DNA from: Aeromicrobium stalagmiti
Lineage (GTDB): Bacteria; Actinomycetota; Actinomycetes; Propionibacteriales; Nocardioidaceae
Direction: 5' to 3'
Length of the DNA: 64,000 nt
Assembly (NCBI RefSeq): GCF_013283745.1
Contig: NZ_JABSTZ010000001.1
Location: 824,406-888,405, forward strand
Shown piece by piece: positions 1-8,646 of this stretch. A program made the position numbers and the translations under genes. The notes beneath the pieces were generated by a model. That model searched no databases and was not told the DNA's origin. It saw nothing but the letters and a program-made list of their open reading frames with translations. How positions within the stretch are numbered: the first letter of the stretch is position 1; each line of letters starts with the position of its first letter.

Positions 1-748
1 CGACGAGCTCGACGCCCATCGTGCGGGCCAGCAGCGTGTGCTCGAAGTAGGCCGAGTTGTAGACGCCGGGCGTCAGCACGACCACGGTCGGGTCGCTGAC
101 GCCGGCAGGTGCTGCCTTGCGCAGGGCCGACAGCAGCATCTGTGAGTACTGGGACACCGGCCGGATGCGGTGGTCGGCGAAGACCTCGGGCAGCGCGGCG
201 GAGAGCGCGCGGCGGTTGGTCATCACGTAGGAGACGCCGGACGGGACGCGGACGTTGTCCTCGAGCACCCGGAAGTCACCGTTGCCGTCACGGATCAGGT
301 CGACGCCCGCGACGTGGACGCGCACGCCGTTGGCGGGCTCGAGGCCCGCGACGACGCGGTGGTAGTGCGGGGACGTGACGACCGTGTCGCGGGGCACGAC
401 GCCGTCGGCGAACAGCTCGCCGGGCCCGTACGCGTCGGCGAGGAACTTCTCGAGCGCGAGCACCCGCTGCCGGACGCCCCTCTCGACGTGGTCCCAGTCC
501 TCGGCCTCGATCAGTCGGGGGGCGATGTCGAGCGGGAACGGACGTTCCTCACCCTCGACCCCGAAGGTGACTCCCTGCTCGAGATAGGACGATGCGAGGG
601 CGTCGGCGCGCAGCCGCACCTCGTCCGCGCCCATCTTCTCGAACGAGGTGTGCACCTGGCCATAGCTCGAGCGCACCTGGGTGCCCTCGAACATCTCGTC
701 AAATCCCGCGACTGGGCCGTAGCCGTCGAAGAGCTCTGAGGTGTCCAC
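1..748 (-). CDS. Circularly permuted ATP-grasp type 2 protein (DUF404/DUF407), C-terminus outside window
   Basis: The reverse strand reads VDTSELFDGYGPVAGFDEMF at the start and ends in the window with VYNSAYFEHTLLARTMGVEL. The second segment is a hallmark of the circularly permuted ATP-grasp/DUF404-DUF407 family. Members usually sit with an alpha-E protein and a transglutaminase-like protein and are thought to ligate or modify peptides, but their substrate is poorly known. About 249 N-terminal residues are present; the C-terminal part lies before base 1. The GTG start at 748 is chosen because the conserved N-terminal region begins there. No strong ribosome binding site is visible, so the exact start is uncertain. 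It is divergent from the HNH gene. Confidence 0.82.
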   Translation of the reverse strand, partial: MDTSELFDGYGPVAGFDEMFEGTQVRSSYGQVHTSFEKMGADEVRLRADALASSYLEQGVTFGVEGEERPFPLDIAPRLIEAEDWDHVERGVRQRVLALEKFLADAYGPGELFADGVVPRDTVVTSPHYHRVVAGLEPANGVRVHVAGVDLIRDGNGDFRVLEDNVRVPSGVSYVMTNRRALSAALPEVFADHRIRPVSQYSQMLLSALRKAAPAGVSDPTVVVLTPGVYNSAYFEHTLLARTMGVELV

Positions 749-900
749 CCGTTCACCGTAGGACAGATTTGCTAACGCCGTGTTTCAGCGATCAGGTGAA
801 CAGTCGGGTCGGATCGGTCAATCTGCTCGGCTTGCAGGGCAGATCTCGTCGTCTACGACTACGCTCTGCCTCAGGTTCTACCGTCGGAAGGCGGACCGGA

Positions 901-1338
901 ATGGCCGAGTCATACGTCCTCGTGCTGAACGCGAGCTACGAGCCCCTGCAACGCGTCTCGATGCGCCACGCGATCAAGATGCTCGTCCGCGAGGTCGCCG
1001 TGATCGAGGAGGAGGCCGGCGGACGGTTCGGTCCGTTCCCGGTCCCCAAGGTGCTGCGCCTGGTGCGCTACGTCGTGACGCGGTGGATGCACCGTCGCTC
1101 GACGATGTGCACCAAGTCGGCGATCAAGGCCCGCGACAAGATGTGCGCCTACTGCGGCGGCCGGGCCGAGACCGTCGACCACATCCTGCCGCGCAGCCGC
1201 GGCGGTGCGTTGACCTGGGACAACGCCGTCGCCGCCTGCGTCCGCTGCAACCACCGCAAGGCCGACCGCACCCCGGCCGAAGCGGGCATGACGCTGCTCG
1301 TCACGCCGACCCAGCCGCAGTACGCCGTCGGCGCCTGA
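901..1338 (+). CDS. HNH endonuclease family protein
   Basis: This 145-residue protein has a C-terminal HNH fold. CAYCGG (about residue 82) and CVRCN supply two CxxC zinc knuckles, and DHILPRSRGG with the following N gives the His-Asn-His core. The N-terminal part (VLNASYEPLQRVSMRHAI) is the conserved extension of a common actinobacterial HNH family. Such proteins are metal-dependent nucleases by family, but the cellular role of this branch is not established. The start at 901 follows GGAAGG about 11 nt upstream. It ends 16 bp before the convergent siderophore-interacting protein. Confidence 0.88.
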   Translation: MAESYVLVLNASYEPLQRVSMRHAIKMLVREVAVIEEEAGGRFGPFPVPKVLRLVRYVVTRWMHRRSTMCTKSAIKARDKMCAYCGGRAETVDHILPRSRGGALTWDNAVAACVRCNHRKADRTPAEAGMTLLVTPTQPQYAVGA

Positions 1339-1354
1339 CGCAGCGGCGACGCGG

Positions 1355-2236
1355 TCAGAGACCGACGGACTCGTAGATGTCGTCGAGCGCGTCGAGGTAG
1401 GCCCCCTGGTCGTCACCGACCTGCTGCTGCACCTCGGCCGACTTCTGCTCCACGACGGCGGCGACCTCCTCGTAGCGGGCGTTCCACTTCTCGGCCTCGA
1501 TCTGCCAGTAGCCGCAGGTGTAGAAGTCGGCCTGCGGCCACTTCAGCTCGCGGCGCAGGTGGCGGCGCACCGCCCGGCTCGACCGGGCCTCGCCGGCGAG
1601 CCACACGTAGCGGTCGGACGCGGGGAGGTCGCGTGACGTGACGGCCTCGGCCAGTGCGTCACAGATGTCGGTCTCGCGTTCGACCAGCTGCCAGGTGAGG
1701 TCGACGTCGGCAGCGCTCGGCAGCGCGATCTCGTCACCGGGATCGGTCAGCACGACGTGGACGACGGCCTTCTGCTCCGGCGAGAGCCCCCGCAGGATGC
1801 GCGCGACGGCCGGCAGGCCGGTGATGTCGGCGACGAGCAGCTGCCAGCCGACGTCGGCGGGGGCCGCATAGAGACCGTGCGGCTCGATCAGGCCCACGGT
1901 GTCGCCGGGCCGGCAGGTGCGCGCCCACTCGGAGCCGACGCCCTCGTCGTGCAGCGCGATGTCGAGGTCGATGCGCGTGTCGCCCTCGACCACGCGGTGG
2001 TCGGAGATCGTGTAGACCCGGAAGTCGGGCTCGACCGCCCCCTCGGGATAGGTGATCGTCCACTTCTCGTCGATCACCGGCAGCGCGAGCTCGGCGCCGG
2101 CCGGCGGGATCAGCACGCGGACGTACTCGTCGGGGACGCCGGTGGACGCGTAGCCGTCCAGCCCGCCGAGCGTCACGGTCACGAGGTGCGCGGACAGCTG
2201 TCGTCGTCCGAGCACCGTCGCGGTGTACGTCTTCAC
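1355..2236 (-). CDS. Siderophore-interacting FAD-binding protein (ferric-siderophore reductase type)
   Basis: The product is 293 residues, the usual length for the SIP/ViuB family. It has an N-terminal FAD-binding barrel (MKTYTATVLGRRQLS, with YTISDHR near residue 75) and a C-terminal NAD(P)H-binding half (VWLAGEARSSRAVRRHLRR) ending in the CGYWQ-type motif. Family members reduce ferric siderophores in the cytoplasm to release iron. The GTG start at 2236 has GGAAGG upstream. A near-consensus DtxR/IdeR box (2260-2278) lies just upstream, so repression by iron-loaded IdeR is expected. No siderophore transporter or biosynthesis gene is adjacent in the window. Confidence 0.92.
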   Translation of the reverse strand: MKTYTATVLGRRQLSAHLVTVTLGGLDGYASTGVPDEYVRVLIPPAGAELALPVIDEKWTITYPEGAVEPDFRVYTISDHRVVEGDTRIDLDIALHDEGVGSEWARTCRPGDTVGLIEPHGLYAAPADVGWQLLVADITGLPAVARILRGLSPEQKAVVHVVLTDPGDEIALPSAADVDLTWQLVERETDICDALAEAVTSRDLPASDRYVWLAGEARSSRAVRRHLRRELKWPQADFYTCGYWQIEAEKWNARYEEVAAVVEQKSAEVQQQVGDDQGAYLDALDDIYESVGL

Positions 2237-2259
2237 AGTCGAACCCTTCCGTCGGTGAC

Positions 2260-2278
2260 TTAGGCAAGCCTAACTGAC
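2260..2278. promoter_or_regulatory. Candidate DtxR/IdeR iron box
   Basis: TTAGGCAAGCCTAACTGAC matches the known DtxR/IdeR 19-mer (TTAGGTTAGGCTAACCTAA) at most positions, including both core half-sites TTAGG and CTAAC. It lies 24-42 bp upstream of the siderophore-interacting protein start. Its reverse strand contains TAGGCT, a plausible -10 for that gene, so bound repressor would cover the promoter. It also ends 43 bp before the divergent FemAB-like gene. Confidence 0.75.
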
Positions 2279-2321
2279 TTGCCCGGCTGGCCCGACGGGC
2301 ACTGGTTGGTAGCGTGGTGCG

Positions 2322-3455
2322 GTGACGTCAGCCCCCCTTCTCGGACCCCTTCGTGTCAGGCCCATCAGCGACGCGGAGCATCTCGACTTCATCCGCAGTC
2401 GCCCGTCCGTGAGCTTCCTGCAGACGCCCGCGTGGGCGGCCGTCAAGAACGAGTGGCGGGGCGAGTCGATCGGCTGGTTCGACGGCGACCGGCTCGTGGG
2501 CGCAGCACTCGTCCTCTACCGTCAGCTGCCCAAGATCAAGCGCTACCTCGCCTATCTGCCCGAGGGACCCGATATCGACTGGCACGCCGCCGACCTCGCG
2601 CGCTGGCTGACACCGATGGCGGCGCACCTCAAGCAGCAGGGGGCCTTCGGCATCCGGATCGGCCCGCCGGTCGTCACCCGCCGCTGGCACGCCGCGACGA
2701 TCAAGCAGGCGATCGCCGACCCGGTGCTCACCACACTGTCGGCCGTGCCGGCCGACGTCAGCGACGACGCCGCCATCGCCGTCTCGACGTCACTCGCCTC
2801 GCTCGGCTGGAAGGAGCTGCCCACCGAGGGTGGCTTCTCCGCCGGGCAGCCGAAGTTCAACTTCCAGCTGCCGCTCGCCGGTCGCACCGAGGACGACGTC
2901 CTGGCCGGCATGAACCAGCTGTGGCGCCGCAACATCAAGAAGGCCGCCAAGGCCGGCGTCGAGGTCACGACCGGCACCCGTGACGACCTGCCGGAGTTCC
3001 ACCGCGTCTATGCCGAGACGGCCGAGCGCGACCACTTCACGCCACGGCCGCTGTCGTACTTCGAGCGGATGTGGGACGCCCTCAGCGCCGAGGAGCCCGA
3101 CCGGATCGTCCTGTTCCTGGCCCGTCACGAGGGCGACCTCGTCGCGGCGACGACGATGGTCCGCGTCGGCGAGCACGCCTGGTACTCCTACGGCGCCTCG
3201 ACGACCGCCAAGCGTGACGTCCGTGGGTCCAACGCGATCCAGTGGCAGATGATCCGCGACGCCCTCGCCGCCGGCGCCACGACGTACGACATGCGCGGCA
3301 TCACCGAGACCCTCGACCCGGACGACTCCCACGTCGGCCTGATCCAGTTCAAGGTGGGCACCGGTGGCGAGGCCGTGGAGTACCTCGGCGAGTGGGACCT
3401 GCCGCTCAACCGCGCGCTGCACCTCGGGTTCACCCAGTACATGCGGCGCCGATGA
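2322..3455 (+). CDS. FemAB/FemX-type peptidoglycan bridge aminoacyltransferase
   Basis: The 377-residue protein has two GNAT-like halves typical of the Fem family. Recognisable segments are FLQTPAWAAVKNEWRGESIG, the YRQLPKIKRYLAYLPEGP stretch, the NQLWRRNIKKAAKAGVEV helix and, near the C-terminus, MIRDALAAGATTYDMRGI. Fem proteins use aminoacyl-tRNA to add residues to the lipid II side chain on the inner membrane face; the amino acid added here is unknown. The GTG at 2322 follows TAGCGT by exactly 6 nt and has no leader, suggesting a leaderless mRNA. An alanine-racemase-like gene follows after 10 bp, probably in one operon. Confidence 0.88.
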   Translation: MTSAPLLGPLRVRPISDAEHLDFIRSRPSVSFLQTPAWAAVKNEWRGESIGWFDGDRLVGAALVLYRQLPKIKRYLAYLPEGPDIDWHAADLARWLTPMAAHLKQQGAFGIRIGPPVVTRRWHAATIKQAIADPVLTTLSAVPADVSDDAAIAVSTSLASLGWKELPTEGGFSAGQPKFNFQLPLAGRTEDDVLAGMNQLWRRNIKKAAKAGVEVTTGTRDDLPEFHRVYAETAERDHFTPRPLSYFERMWDALSAEEPDRIVLFLARHEGDLVAATTMVRVGEHAWYSYGASTTAKRDVRGSNAIQWQMIRDALAAGATTYDMRGITETLDPDDSHVGLIQFKVGTGGEAVEYLGEWDLPLNRALHLGFTQYMRRR

Positions 3456-3465
3456 TCAGGGGACG

Positions 3466-4503
3466 ATGACCATGGGATTCGAGCTGGACGTCGACGCCAC
3501 CCGCTGGCGTCACGGACTGACCGCGAAGGTCGAGAGCACGACGGGCCTCGTGCCCGTCATCAAGGGCAACGGCTACGGGCTCGGCCGCGACCTCCTCGCC
3601 GCCGAGGCCGGCCGGCTCGGCCTCGACACGATCGCCGTCGGCACCTACAGCGAGGTCCCCGGAGCGCTCGCCGCGTTCACCGGTGACGTCATGGTGCTGA
3701 CGCCGTGGCGGCCGTTCTTCAGCGACGCCGTCCTCGACGACCGCGTGATCCACACGCTGGGCCGGGTCGACGACATCGCCGCGCTCGCCGCGGCCGCGCC
3801 CGGCGCCCGCATCCTGCTCGAGGGCGAGACCTCGATGGCCCGCCACGGCCTCGACCGCCACGAGCTCGCGGCCGCCGTCGCGGCGCTGGGCGACCTGACG
3901 GTCGAGGGCTTCGCGATCCACCTGCCGATGCAGGGCAGCAACTTCGCCGAGGCACAGAGCTGGGCGGCCGCCCTCGAGGCGTCCCAGGTCGAGGCCACGA
4001 CGCTCTACGTCTCGCACCTGACCCCTGCCGAGCTGACAGCACTGCGCACCCACCGACCCCAGCTGGAGATCCGCCCCCGCATCGGCACCTCGCTGTGGCT
4101 CGGCGACCTCGGCGCGCTGTCGGTGCGGGCCACGGTGATCGACAGCCACCTCGTCGCGCGCGGCGAGCACATCGGCTACCGGCAGAAGCCCATGCCGCGC
4201 GACGGCACGCTGCTCGTCATCTCCGGCGGCACGAGCCACGGCATCGGCCTCGAGGCGCCCAAGGCGACCTCCGGCGTCGTCCAGCGTGGCAAGTCGCTGG
4301 CCAAGGGCGGCCTGGAGGCGGCCGGCTTCTCGCTGTCGCCGTTCACGATCGACGGCAAGCAGCGCTGGTTCGCCGAGCCGCCGCACATGCAGGCCAGCAT
4401 GATCTTCCTGCCCGCCTCGGCCACCGCGCCCGAGGTCGGTGACAGCGTCGACGTCGCGGTGCGCTTCACCACCGCGACGTTCGACGCCGTCAACCTGCGC
4501 TAG
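3466..4503 (+). CDS. Diverged alanine-racemase-like PLP protein
   Basis: About 345 residues with an alanine racemase N-terminal PLP barrel. VPVIKGNGYGLG holds the PLP lysine (about Lys33; the canonical form is VVKANAYGHG), ETSMARHGL replaces the usual GMxRLG segment and RPRIGTSLWLGD resembles the RxGxxLYG segment. The C-terminal half is diverged: the catalytic tyrosine region reads HIGYRQ and no MxMDQ motif is seen. It may racemise or bind something other than alanine. ATG at 3466 has AGGGGA 4 nt upstream; ATG at 3472 has better spacing and is a real alternative. The tight linkage to the FemAB-like transferase points to a cell-wall role. Confidence 0.8.
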   Translation: MTMGFELDVDATRWRHGLTAKVESTTGLVPVIKGNGYGLGRDLLAAEAGRLGLDTIAVGTYSEVPGALAAFTGDVMVLTPWRPFFSDAVLDDRVIHTLGRVDDIAALAAAAPGARILLEGETSMARHGLDRHELAAAVAALGDLTVEGFAIHLPMQGSNFAEAQSWAAALEASQVEATTLYVSHLTPAELTALRTHRPQLEIRPRIGTSLWLGDLGALSVRATVIDSHLVARGEHIGYRQKPMPRDGTLLVISGGTSHGIGLEAPKATSGVVQRGKSLAKGGLEAAGFSLSPFTIDGKQRWFAEPPHMQASMIFLPASATAPEVGDSVDVAVRFTTATFDAVNLR

Positions 4504-4515
4504 TCGCCTGCCGGC

Positions 4516-6708
4516 CTAGTCGTTGCAGCCCGGGTCGAGCGGTCCGCACGGCTCCTGCGTCGGCGTCGGCTCGGTCGTCGGCGGGACGGTCGGCTGCGTC
4601 GGGGTCGGCGTGGGCTTGGGCGTCTGCGTCGTGCGCGTCGGCTTCGGCGTCGGCTTCTTCGTCGGCTTGGGCGCCGGCGGCTTGACGATCGTGCCCTTGG
4701 TGCTCTTGATGTTGGCCGCCGGCGGGAACGTGCCGCAGTCGGCCGGATCGAGGACACCGTTCATGTAGAGCGCGAACGTCTTGGCCGGGATCTGGCCACC
4801 GAAGAACGGGACCATGTAGTTCTCGAGGTCACCGTTGCCGTTCTTGCCCCGGTTGTACATGACCGCCGTGGCCAGCTTGGGCGTGAAGCCCGCGAACCAC
4901 GACGACGACACGTGCTGGTCGTCGTCGGGACCGAACGTCGCCGTGCCCGTCTTGCCGGCGGTGGTGCACACCGTGCGGCCGTTCGAGCCCGTGCCGCCGG
5001 CACCGGAGTTGACGACCCGCTGCATCGCGGCGATGGTGTCGGCCGCGACGTCCTTGGGGATCGTCTGGTCGGTCTCGACCTTGTGCTTCAAGACGGTCTG
5101 GCCCGAGCTGTCCTTGACCCGCTCGACGACGTACCACTCAGCGCGCTTGCCGTCGGCGGCCAGCGTCGCGTAGGCGTTGGCCATGTCGACCGGAGCCACC
5201 GGGAAGTAGCCGAGCGGGGTCACCAGCGGTGCACCGGCCTCCTCGACCGGGTCGAGCACCCGCGACGGGATGCCGGCCTGCGAGGCGGCCTCGAGCACCT
5301 TGTTGGGCCCGTCCTCCATCTGGTCGACGAGGTCGACGAACGCGGTGTTGACCGACTTCTGGGTCGCGAACGCCAGGTCGACGCTGCCGAACGACTCACC
5401 GCCGCTGTCGCCCTGGTTCTCGGCGATCTGCTCGCCGTCCTTCATCAGGGGCGAGTTGCCGTTGAGCTTGGTCTTGAGGCTGTAGCCGTCCTCGAGCGCC
5501 GCGACGACCGCGAACGCCTTGAACGTCGACCCCGGCTGCGTGCCCGAGGTCGCCCAGTTGAGCTGGTTCTTGACGTAGTCGCGGCCGGCATACATCGCGC
5601 GCACCGCACCGGTGCCGGGCTGGACGGAGACGAGCGACTGTTGCAGCTCGGACGCGTCGGGGCGCAGCGCCTTGATCGACTCGATCGCCTTCATCTGGTT
5701 CTCGTAGTCGAAGGTCGTGATGATGCGCAGGCCCGAGCCGTCGAACTCCTGGTCGCTGAGGCCGAGCTCGGCCATGGCCTTCTCCTTGACCAGCTGCAGG
5801 AGATAGCCCTTCGAGCCGCTGAAGCGCGTGCTCTGCTTCTTCTTGATGACCTTCGGGATGCGGTCGTCGAACTTGCTCGCCTGCTCCTGCGTGATCGCGC
5901 CGGACTTGACCATGCCCGCGAGGACGTAGGAGAACCGCGGCTGGATGCGGTCCTGGGCACCCTCGGCGTAGGGGTCGTAGTAGCTGGGGCTGTTGATGAC
6001 CGTCGCGAGCAGCGCGGACTGGGCGTAGTTGAGCTTGGAGGCGGGCTTGCCGAAGTAGGTCTGCGCTGCCACCTCGACGCCGTAGGCGCCGTTGCCGAAG
6101 TAGATCGTGTTGAGGTAGCCCTCGAGGATCTGCTTCTTGCTCAGCTGGTTGTGGATCTTGATCGAGAGGATGGCTTCCTTGACCTTGCGGGTGTAGGAGC
6201 GCTCCTGCGTCAGGTAGAGGATCTTGACGTACTGCTGCGTGATGGTGGAGCCGCCGGCCTGGACCGATCCGCTCGTGGTGTTGTCACGCGCGGCGCGGAT
6301 GATGCCCTTGAGGTCGATGCCGCGGTTGGTGTAGAACGAGCGGTCCTCGGCGGCGATCGCGGCGGCCTGCATCGAGGCGGGGATCTGGTCGATCGTGATG
6401 CTCTCGCGGTCCTGCGTCGCGAACTCGCCGAGCTTGTGCTTGCCGTCGGAGTAGTAGACCTGCGTCGTCTGGGTCTGGAAGTCGGCGTTGGCGTCGGGGA
6501 TGGCGATGGCGCGGTACAGCACGAAGAACGTCGCCGCTGCGGCCAGCACACCGGCCACACCGAGGAACGAGATCCACCGGATCGTCTTGGCCCACCAGGG
6601 GCCGCGTCCGCCGATCTTGCGCCCGATGGTCCTGAATCCGTTGCCGAAACGTCCGATGCCGCTCGTCTTCGCGGCCGTCGTGGTCGCGCGCTTTCGCTGT
6701 GCTGCCAA
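4516..6708 (-). CDS. Class A penicillin-binding protein (transglycosylase/transpeptidase)
   Basis: A bifunctional peptidoglycan synthase anchored in the membrane. After a basic cytoplasmic tail and one transmembrane helix (ISFLGVAGVLAAAATFFVLY), the GT51 transglycosylase domain carries EDRSFYTNRGID (about residue 122). The transpeptidase domain follows, with STFK (about residue 393, catalytic Ser), SVN and KTGT (about residue 584). The C-terminus is a low-complexity Pro/Thr/Lys tail, common in actinobacterial PBPs. The TTG at 6708 is preferred because GGAGGT sits 10 nt upstream. In-frame ATG codons at 6726 and 6795 would add 6 or 29 residues but lack good binding sites. It converges with the racemase-like gene. 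Confidence 0.93.
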   Translation of the reverse strand: MAAQRKRATTTAAKTSGIGRFGNGFRTIGRKIGGRGPWWAKTIRWISFLGVAGVLAAAATFFVLYRAIAIPDANADFQTQTTQVYYSDGKHKLGEFATQDRESITIDQIPASMQAAAIAAEDRSFYTNRGIDLKGIIRAARDNTTSGSVQAGGSTITQQYVKILYLTQERSYTRKVKEAILSIKIHNQLSKKQILEGYLNTIYFGNGAYGVEVAAQTYFGKPASKLNYAQSALLATVINSPSYYDPYAEGAQDRIQPRFSYVLAGMVKSGAITQEQASKFDDRIPKVIKKKQSTRFSGSKGYLLQLVKEKAMAELGLSDQEFDGSGLRIITTFDYENQMKAIESIKALRPDASELQQSLVSVQPGTGAVRAMYAGRDYVKNQLNWATSGTQPGSTFKAFAVVAALEDGYSLKTKLNGNSPLMKDGEQIAENQGDSGGESFGSVDLAFATQKSVNTAFVDLVDQMEDGPNKVLEAASQAGIPSRVLDPVEEAGAPLVTPLGYFPVAPVDMANAYATLAADGKRAEWYVVERVKDSSGQTVLKHKVETDQTIPKDVAADTIAAMQRVVNSGAGGTGSNGRTVCTTAGKTGTATFGPDDDQHVSSSWFAGFTPKLATAVMYNRGKNGNGDLENYMVPFFGGQIPAKTFALYMNGVLDPADCGTFPPAANIKSTKGTIVKPPAPKPTKKPTPKPTRTTQTPKPTPTPTQPTVPPTTEPTPTQEPCGPLDPGCND

Positions 6709-6854
6709 GGGTCCGTCTACCTCCATCGGGATCCATGAACCGGATCCGCCGTCGATCAAGTGTGCCGAACGTACCTGAGAGATGGGTAATCGCACGGGGT
6801 GTCCGTGTCGCGACTCACGTCAAGGGGTGGGTTGGTGGAGATGCCGTTTCGATG

Positions 6855-6867
6855 TATCGTCTCGATA
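6855..6867. promoter_or_regulatory. Inverted repeat TATCG-tct-CGATA, candidate PadR operator at promoter
   Basis: A perfect 5-bp inverted repeat with a 3-bp spacer lies 32 bp before the PadR gene. It overlaps GATATAAC, which looks like a -10 element. The position and symmetry fit autoregulation by the downstream PadR protein and co-regulation of ino1. No binding data exist here. Confidence 0.45.
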
Positions 6868-6898
6868 TAACAAACGGCACACATTGTCAGGACAGAGC

Positions 6899-7492
6899 AT
6901 GACACGACGCGGCGCGGCCCTCGAGGTGGCGGTCCTTGGACTGCTCCACGATGCGCCGATGCACGGCTACGAGCTGCGCAAGCAGGTCAACGCCTTGCTG
7001 GGCTGGGGTCGCATCCTGTCCTACGGCACGCTCTACCCCGCACTGAAGGCACTCGGCAAGGCCGGCTACATCGTGGCCGACGAGACCGTGCTGCCCGAGA
7101 CCAAGGGTCGGCGTGCCCGCATCGTCTACAAGCTCACGGCCGAGGGCAAGGAGCACTTCGCCCAGGCCCTCGAGGACTCCGGTCCCTCGACGTGGGACGA
7201 CGAGACGTTCGGCGTGCGGTTCGCGTTCTTCGCGCGCACCGACGCCGCCTCGAGGGTGCGCATCCTCGAGGGTCGCCGGAGCCGCTTGGAAGAGCGGCTC
7301 GAGAACGTGCGCAAGGCCGGGCAGCGCAAGCGTGACCGCGCAGACTCCTACACCTTGGAGCTGCAACGGCACGGCCTGGAGTCAGTCGAGCGCGAAGTGA
7401 AGTGGCTGACCGAGCTGATCGACCGCGAGCGGTCGGGCGGATACCCCGACGCAGCCGCGGACGATCCGACAGACAACAACCCAACCGAGTGA
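6899..7492 (+). CDS. PadR-family transcriptional regulator
   Basis: 197 residues. The winged-helix N-terminal domain ([21 protein letters not shown], then [22 protein letters not shown]) is diagnostic for PadR. The C-terminal part ([20 protein letters not shown]) is a helical dimerisation arm. ATG at 6899 follows AGGA by 7 nt; an in-frame ATG at 6782 would add 39 unconserved residues and was rejected. The gene is 22 bp upstream of ino1, the same pairing as Rv0047c/ino1 in Mycobacterium tuberculosis, so it probably controls inositol synthesis. Confidence 0.92.
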   Translation: MTRRGAALEVAVLGLLHDAPMHGYELRKQVNALLGWGRILSYGTLYPALKALGKAGYIVADETVLPETKGRRARIVYKLTAEGKEHFAQALEDSGPSTWDDETFGVRFAFFARTDAASRVRILEGRRSRLEERLENVRKAGQRKRDRADSYTLELQRHGLESVEREVKWLTELIDRERSGGYPDAAADDPTDNNPTE

Positions 7493-7514
7493 TGAACACA
7501 ACGAAGGAGAACCC

Positions 7515-8594
7515 ATGGGTTCGGTACGCGTAGCAATCGTGGGAGTCGGCAACTGCGCCACGTCCCTGATCCAGGGCGTCGAGTACTACAAGGACGCTGA
7601 TCCCGAGGCAGGCGTGCCCGGGCTCATGCACGTCAAGTTCGGCGAGTACCACGTCAACGACATCGAGTTCGTCGCCGCGTTCGACGTCGACGCCAAGAAG
7701 GTCGGCTTCGACCTCGCCGAGGCCACCCAGGCCAGCGAGAACAACACGATCAAGATCGCCGACGTCGCCCCGACCGGCGTCATCGTCCAGAAGGGCAACA
7801 CGCTCGACGGACTGGGCAAGTACTACCGCGAGACGATCGAGGAGTCGGACGCTCCCGCCGTCGACGTCGTGCAGGTCCTCAAGGACACGCAGGCCGACGT
7901 GCTCGTCTCCTACCTCCCGGTCGGATCGGAGGAGGCCGACAAGTTCTACGCGCAGTGCGCGATCGACGCGAAGGTCGCCTTCGTCAACGCCCTGCCCGTC
8001 TTCATCGCCTCCGACCCCGAGTGGGCCCGGAAGTTCGAGGACGCCGGCGTCGCGATCATCGGCGACGACATCAAGAGCCAGGTCGGCGCGACCATCACCC
8101 ACCGCGTGATGGCCAAGCTGTTCCAGGACCGCGGCGTCGTGCTGGACCGCACGTACCAGCTCAACGTCGGCGGCAACATGGACTTCAAGAACATGCTCGA
8201 GCGCGACCGCCTCGAGTCCAAGAAGATCTCCAAGACGCAGGCCGTGACGTCCAACATCGACCACGACCTCGGCGCCAAGAACGTCCACATCGGCCCGAGC
8301 GACTACGTCCAGTGGCTCGACGACCGCAAGTGGGCGTACGTCCGCCTCGAGGGTCGCGCGTTCGGTGACGTCCCGCTCAACCTGGAGTACAAGCTCGAGG
8401 TCTGGGACTCGCCCAACTCGGCCGGCATCATCATCGACGCCATCCGCGCCGCGAAGATCGCCAAGGACCGTGGCATCGGCGGCGCCTTGCTGTCGGCGTC
8501 GTCCTACCTGATGAAGTCGCCCCCGGAGCAGCGTCCCGACGACCTCGGTCGCGAGATGCTCGAGAAGTACATCGCCGGCGAGGTCGAGCGCTGA
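7515..8594 (+). CDS. ino1: Inositol-3-phosphate synthase
   Basis: 359 residues, the normal size for the actinobacterial Ino1. It converts glucose 6-phosphate to myo-inositol 3-phosphate with an NAD cofactor, feeding phosphatidylinositol and mycothiol synthesis. The N-terminal Rossmann motif is [37 protein letters not shown] and the [12 protein letters not shown] segment are conserved in the family. AAGGAG lies 6 nt before ATG. The window also encodes a mycothiol-dependent dehydrogenase (47038-48138), consistent with demand for inositol. A strong hairpin terminator follows. Confidence 0.97.
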   Translation: MGSVRVAIVGVGNCATSLIQGVEYYKDADPEAGVPGLMHVKFGEYHVNDIEFVAAFDVDAKKVGFDLAEATQASENNTIKIADVAPTGVIVQKGNTLDGLGKYYRETIEESDAPAVDVVQVLKDTQADVLVSYLPVGSEEADKFYAQCAIDAKVAFVNALPVFIASDPEWARKFEDAGVAIIGDDIKSQVGATITHRVMAKLFQDRGVVLDRTYQLNVGGNMDFKNMLERDRLESKKISKTQAVTSNIDHDLGAKNVHIGPSDYVQWLDDRKWAYVRLEGRAFGDVPLNLEYKLEVWDSPNSAGIIIDAIRAAKIAKDRGIGGALLSASSYLMKSPPEQRPDDLGREMLEKYIAGEVER

Positions 8595-8615
8595 CCGCTC
8601 GCTGAGCAGAGGAGG

Positions 8616-8643
8616 GGCCCGGATCCAGCTGGATCCGGGCCCT
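8616..8643. terminator. Perfect 28-bp palindromic terminator between ino1 and tetR-type gene
   Basis: GGGCCCGGATCCAG is followed directly by its exact reverse complement, giving 14-bp arms. It sits 22 bp after ino1 and 3 bp before the 3' end of the convergent TetR gene, so it can stop transcription from both sides. Confidence 0.85.
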
Positions 8644-8646
8644 TCG

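Noticed and set aside
4530..4690. Repetitive Pro/Thr/Lys coding stretch at the end of the penicillin-binding protein
   Set aside because: Common disordered wall-spanning tail of actinobacterial PBPs; no DNA-level repeat structure beyond codons.
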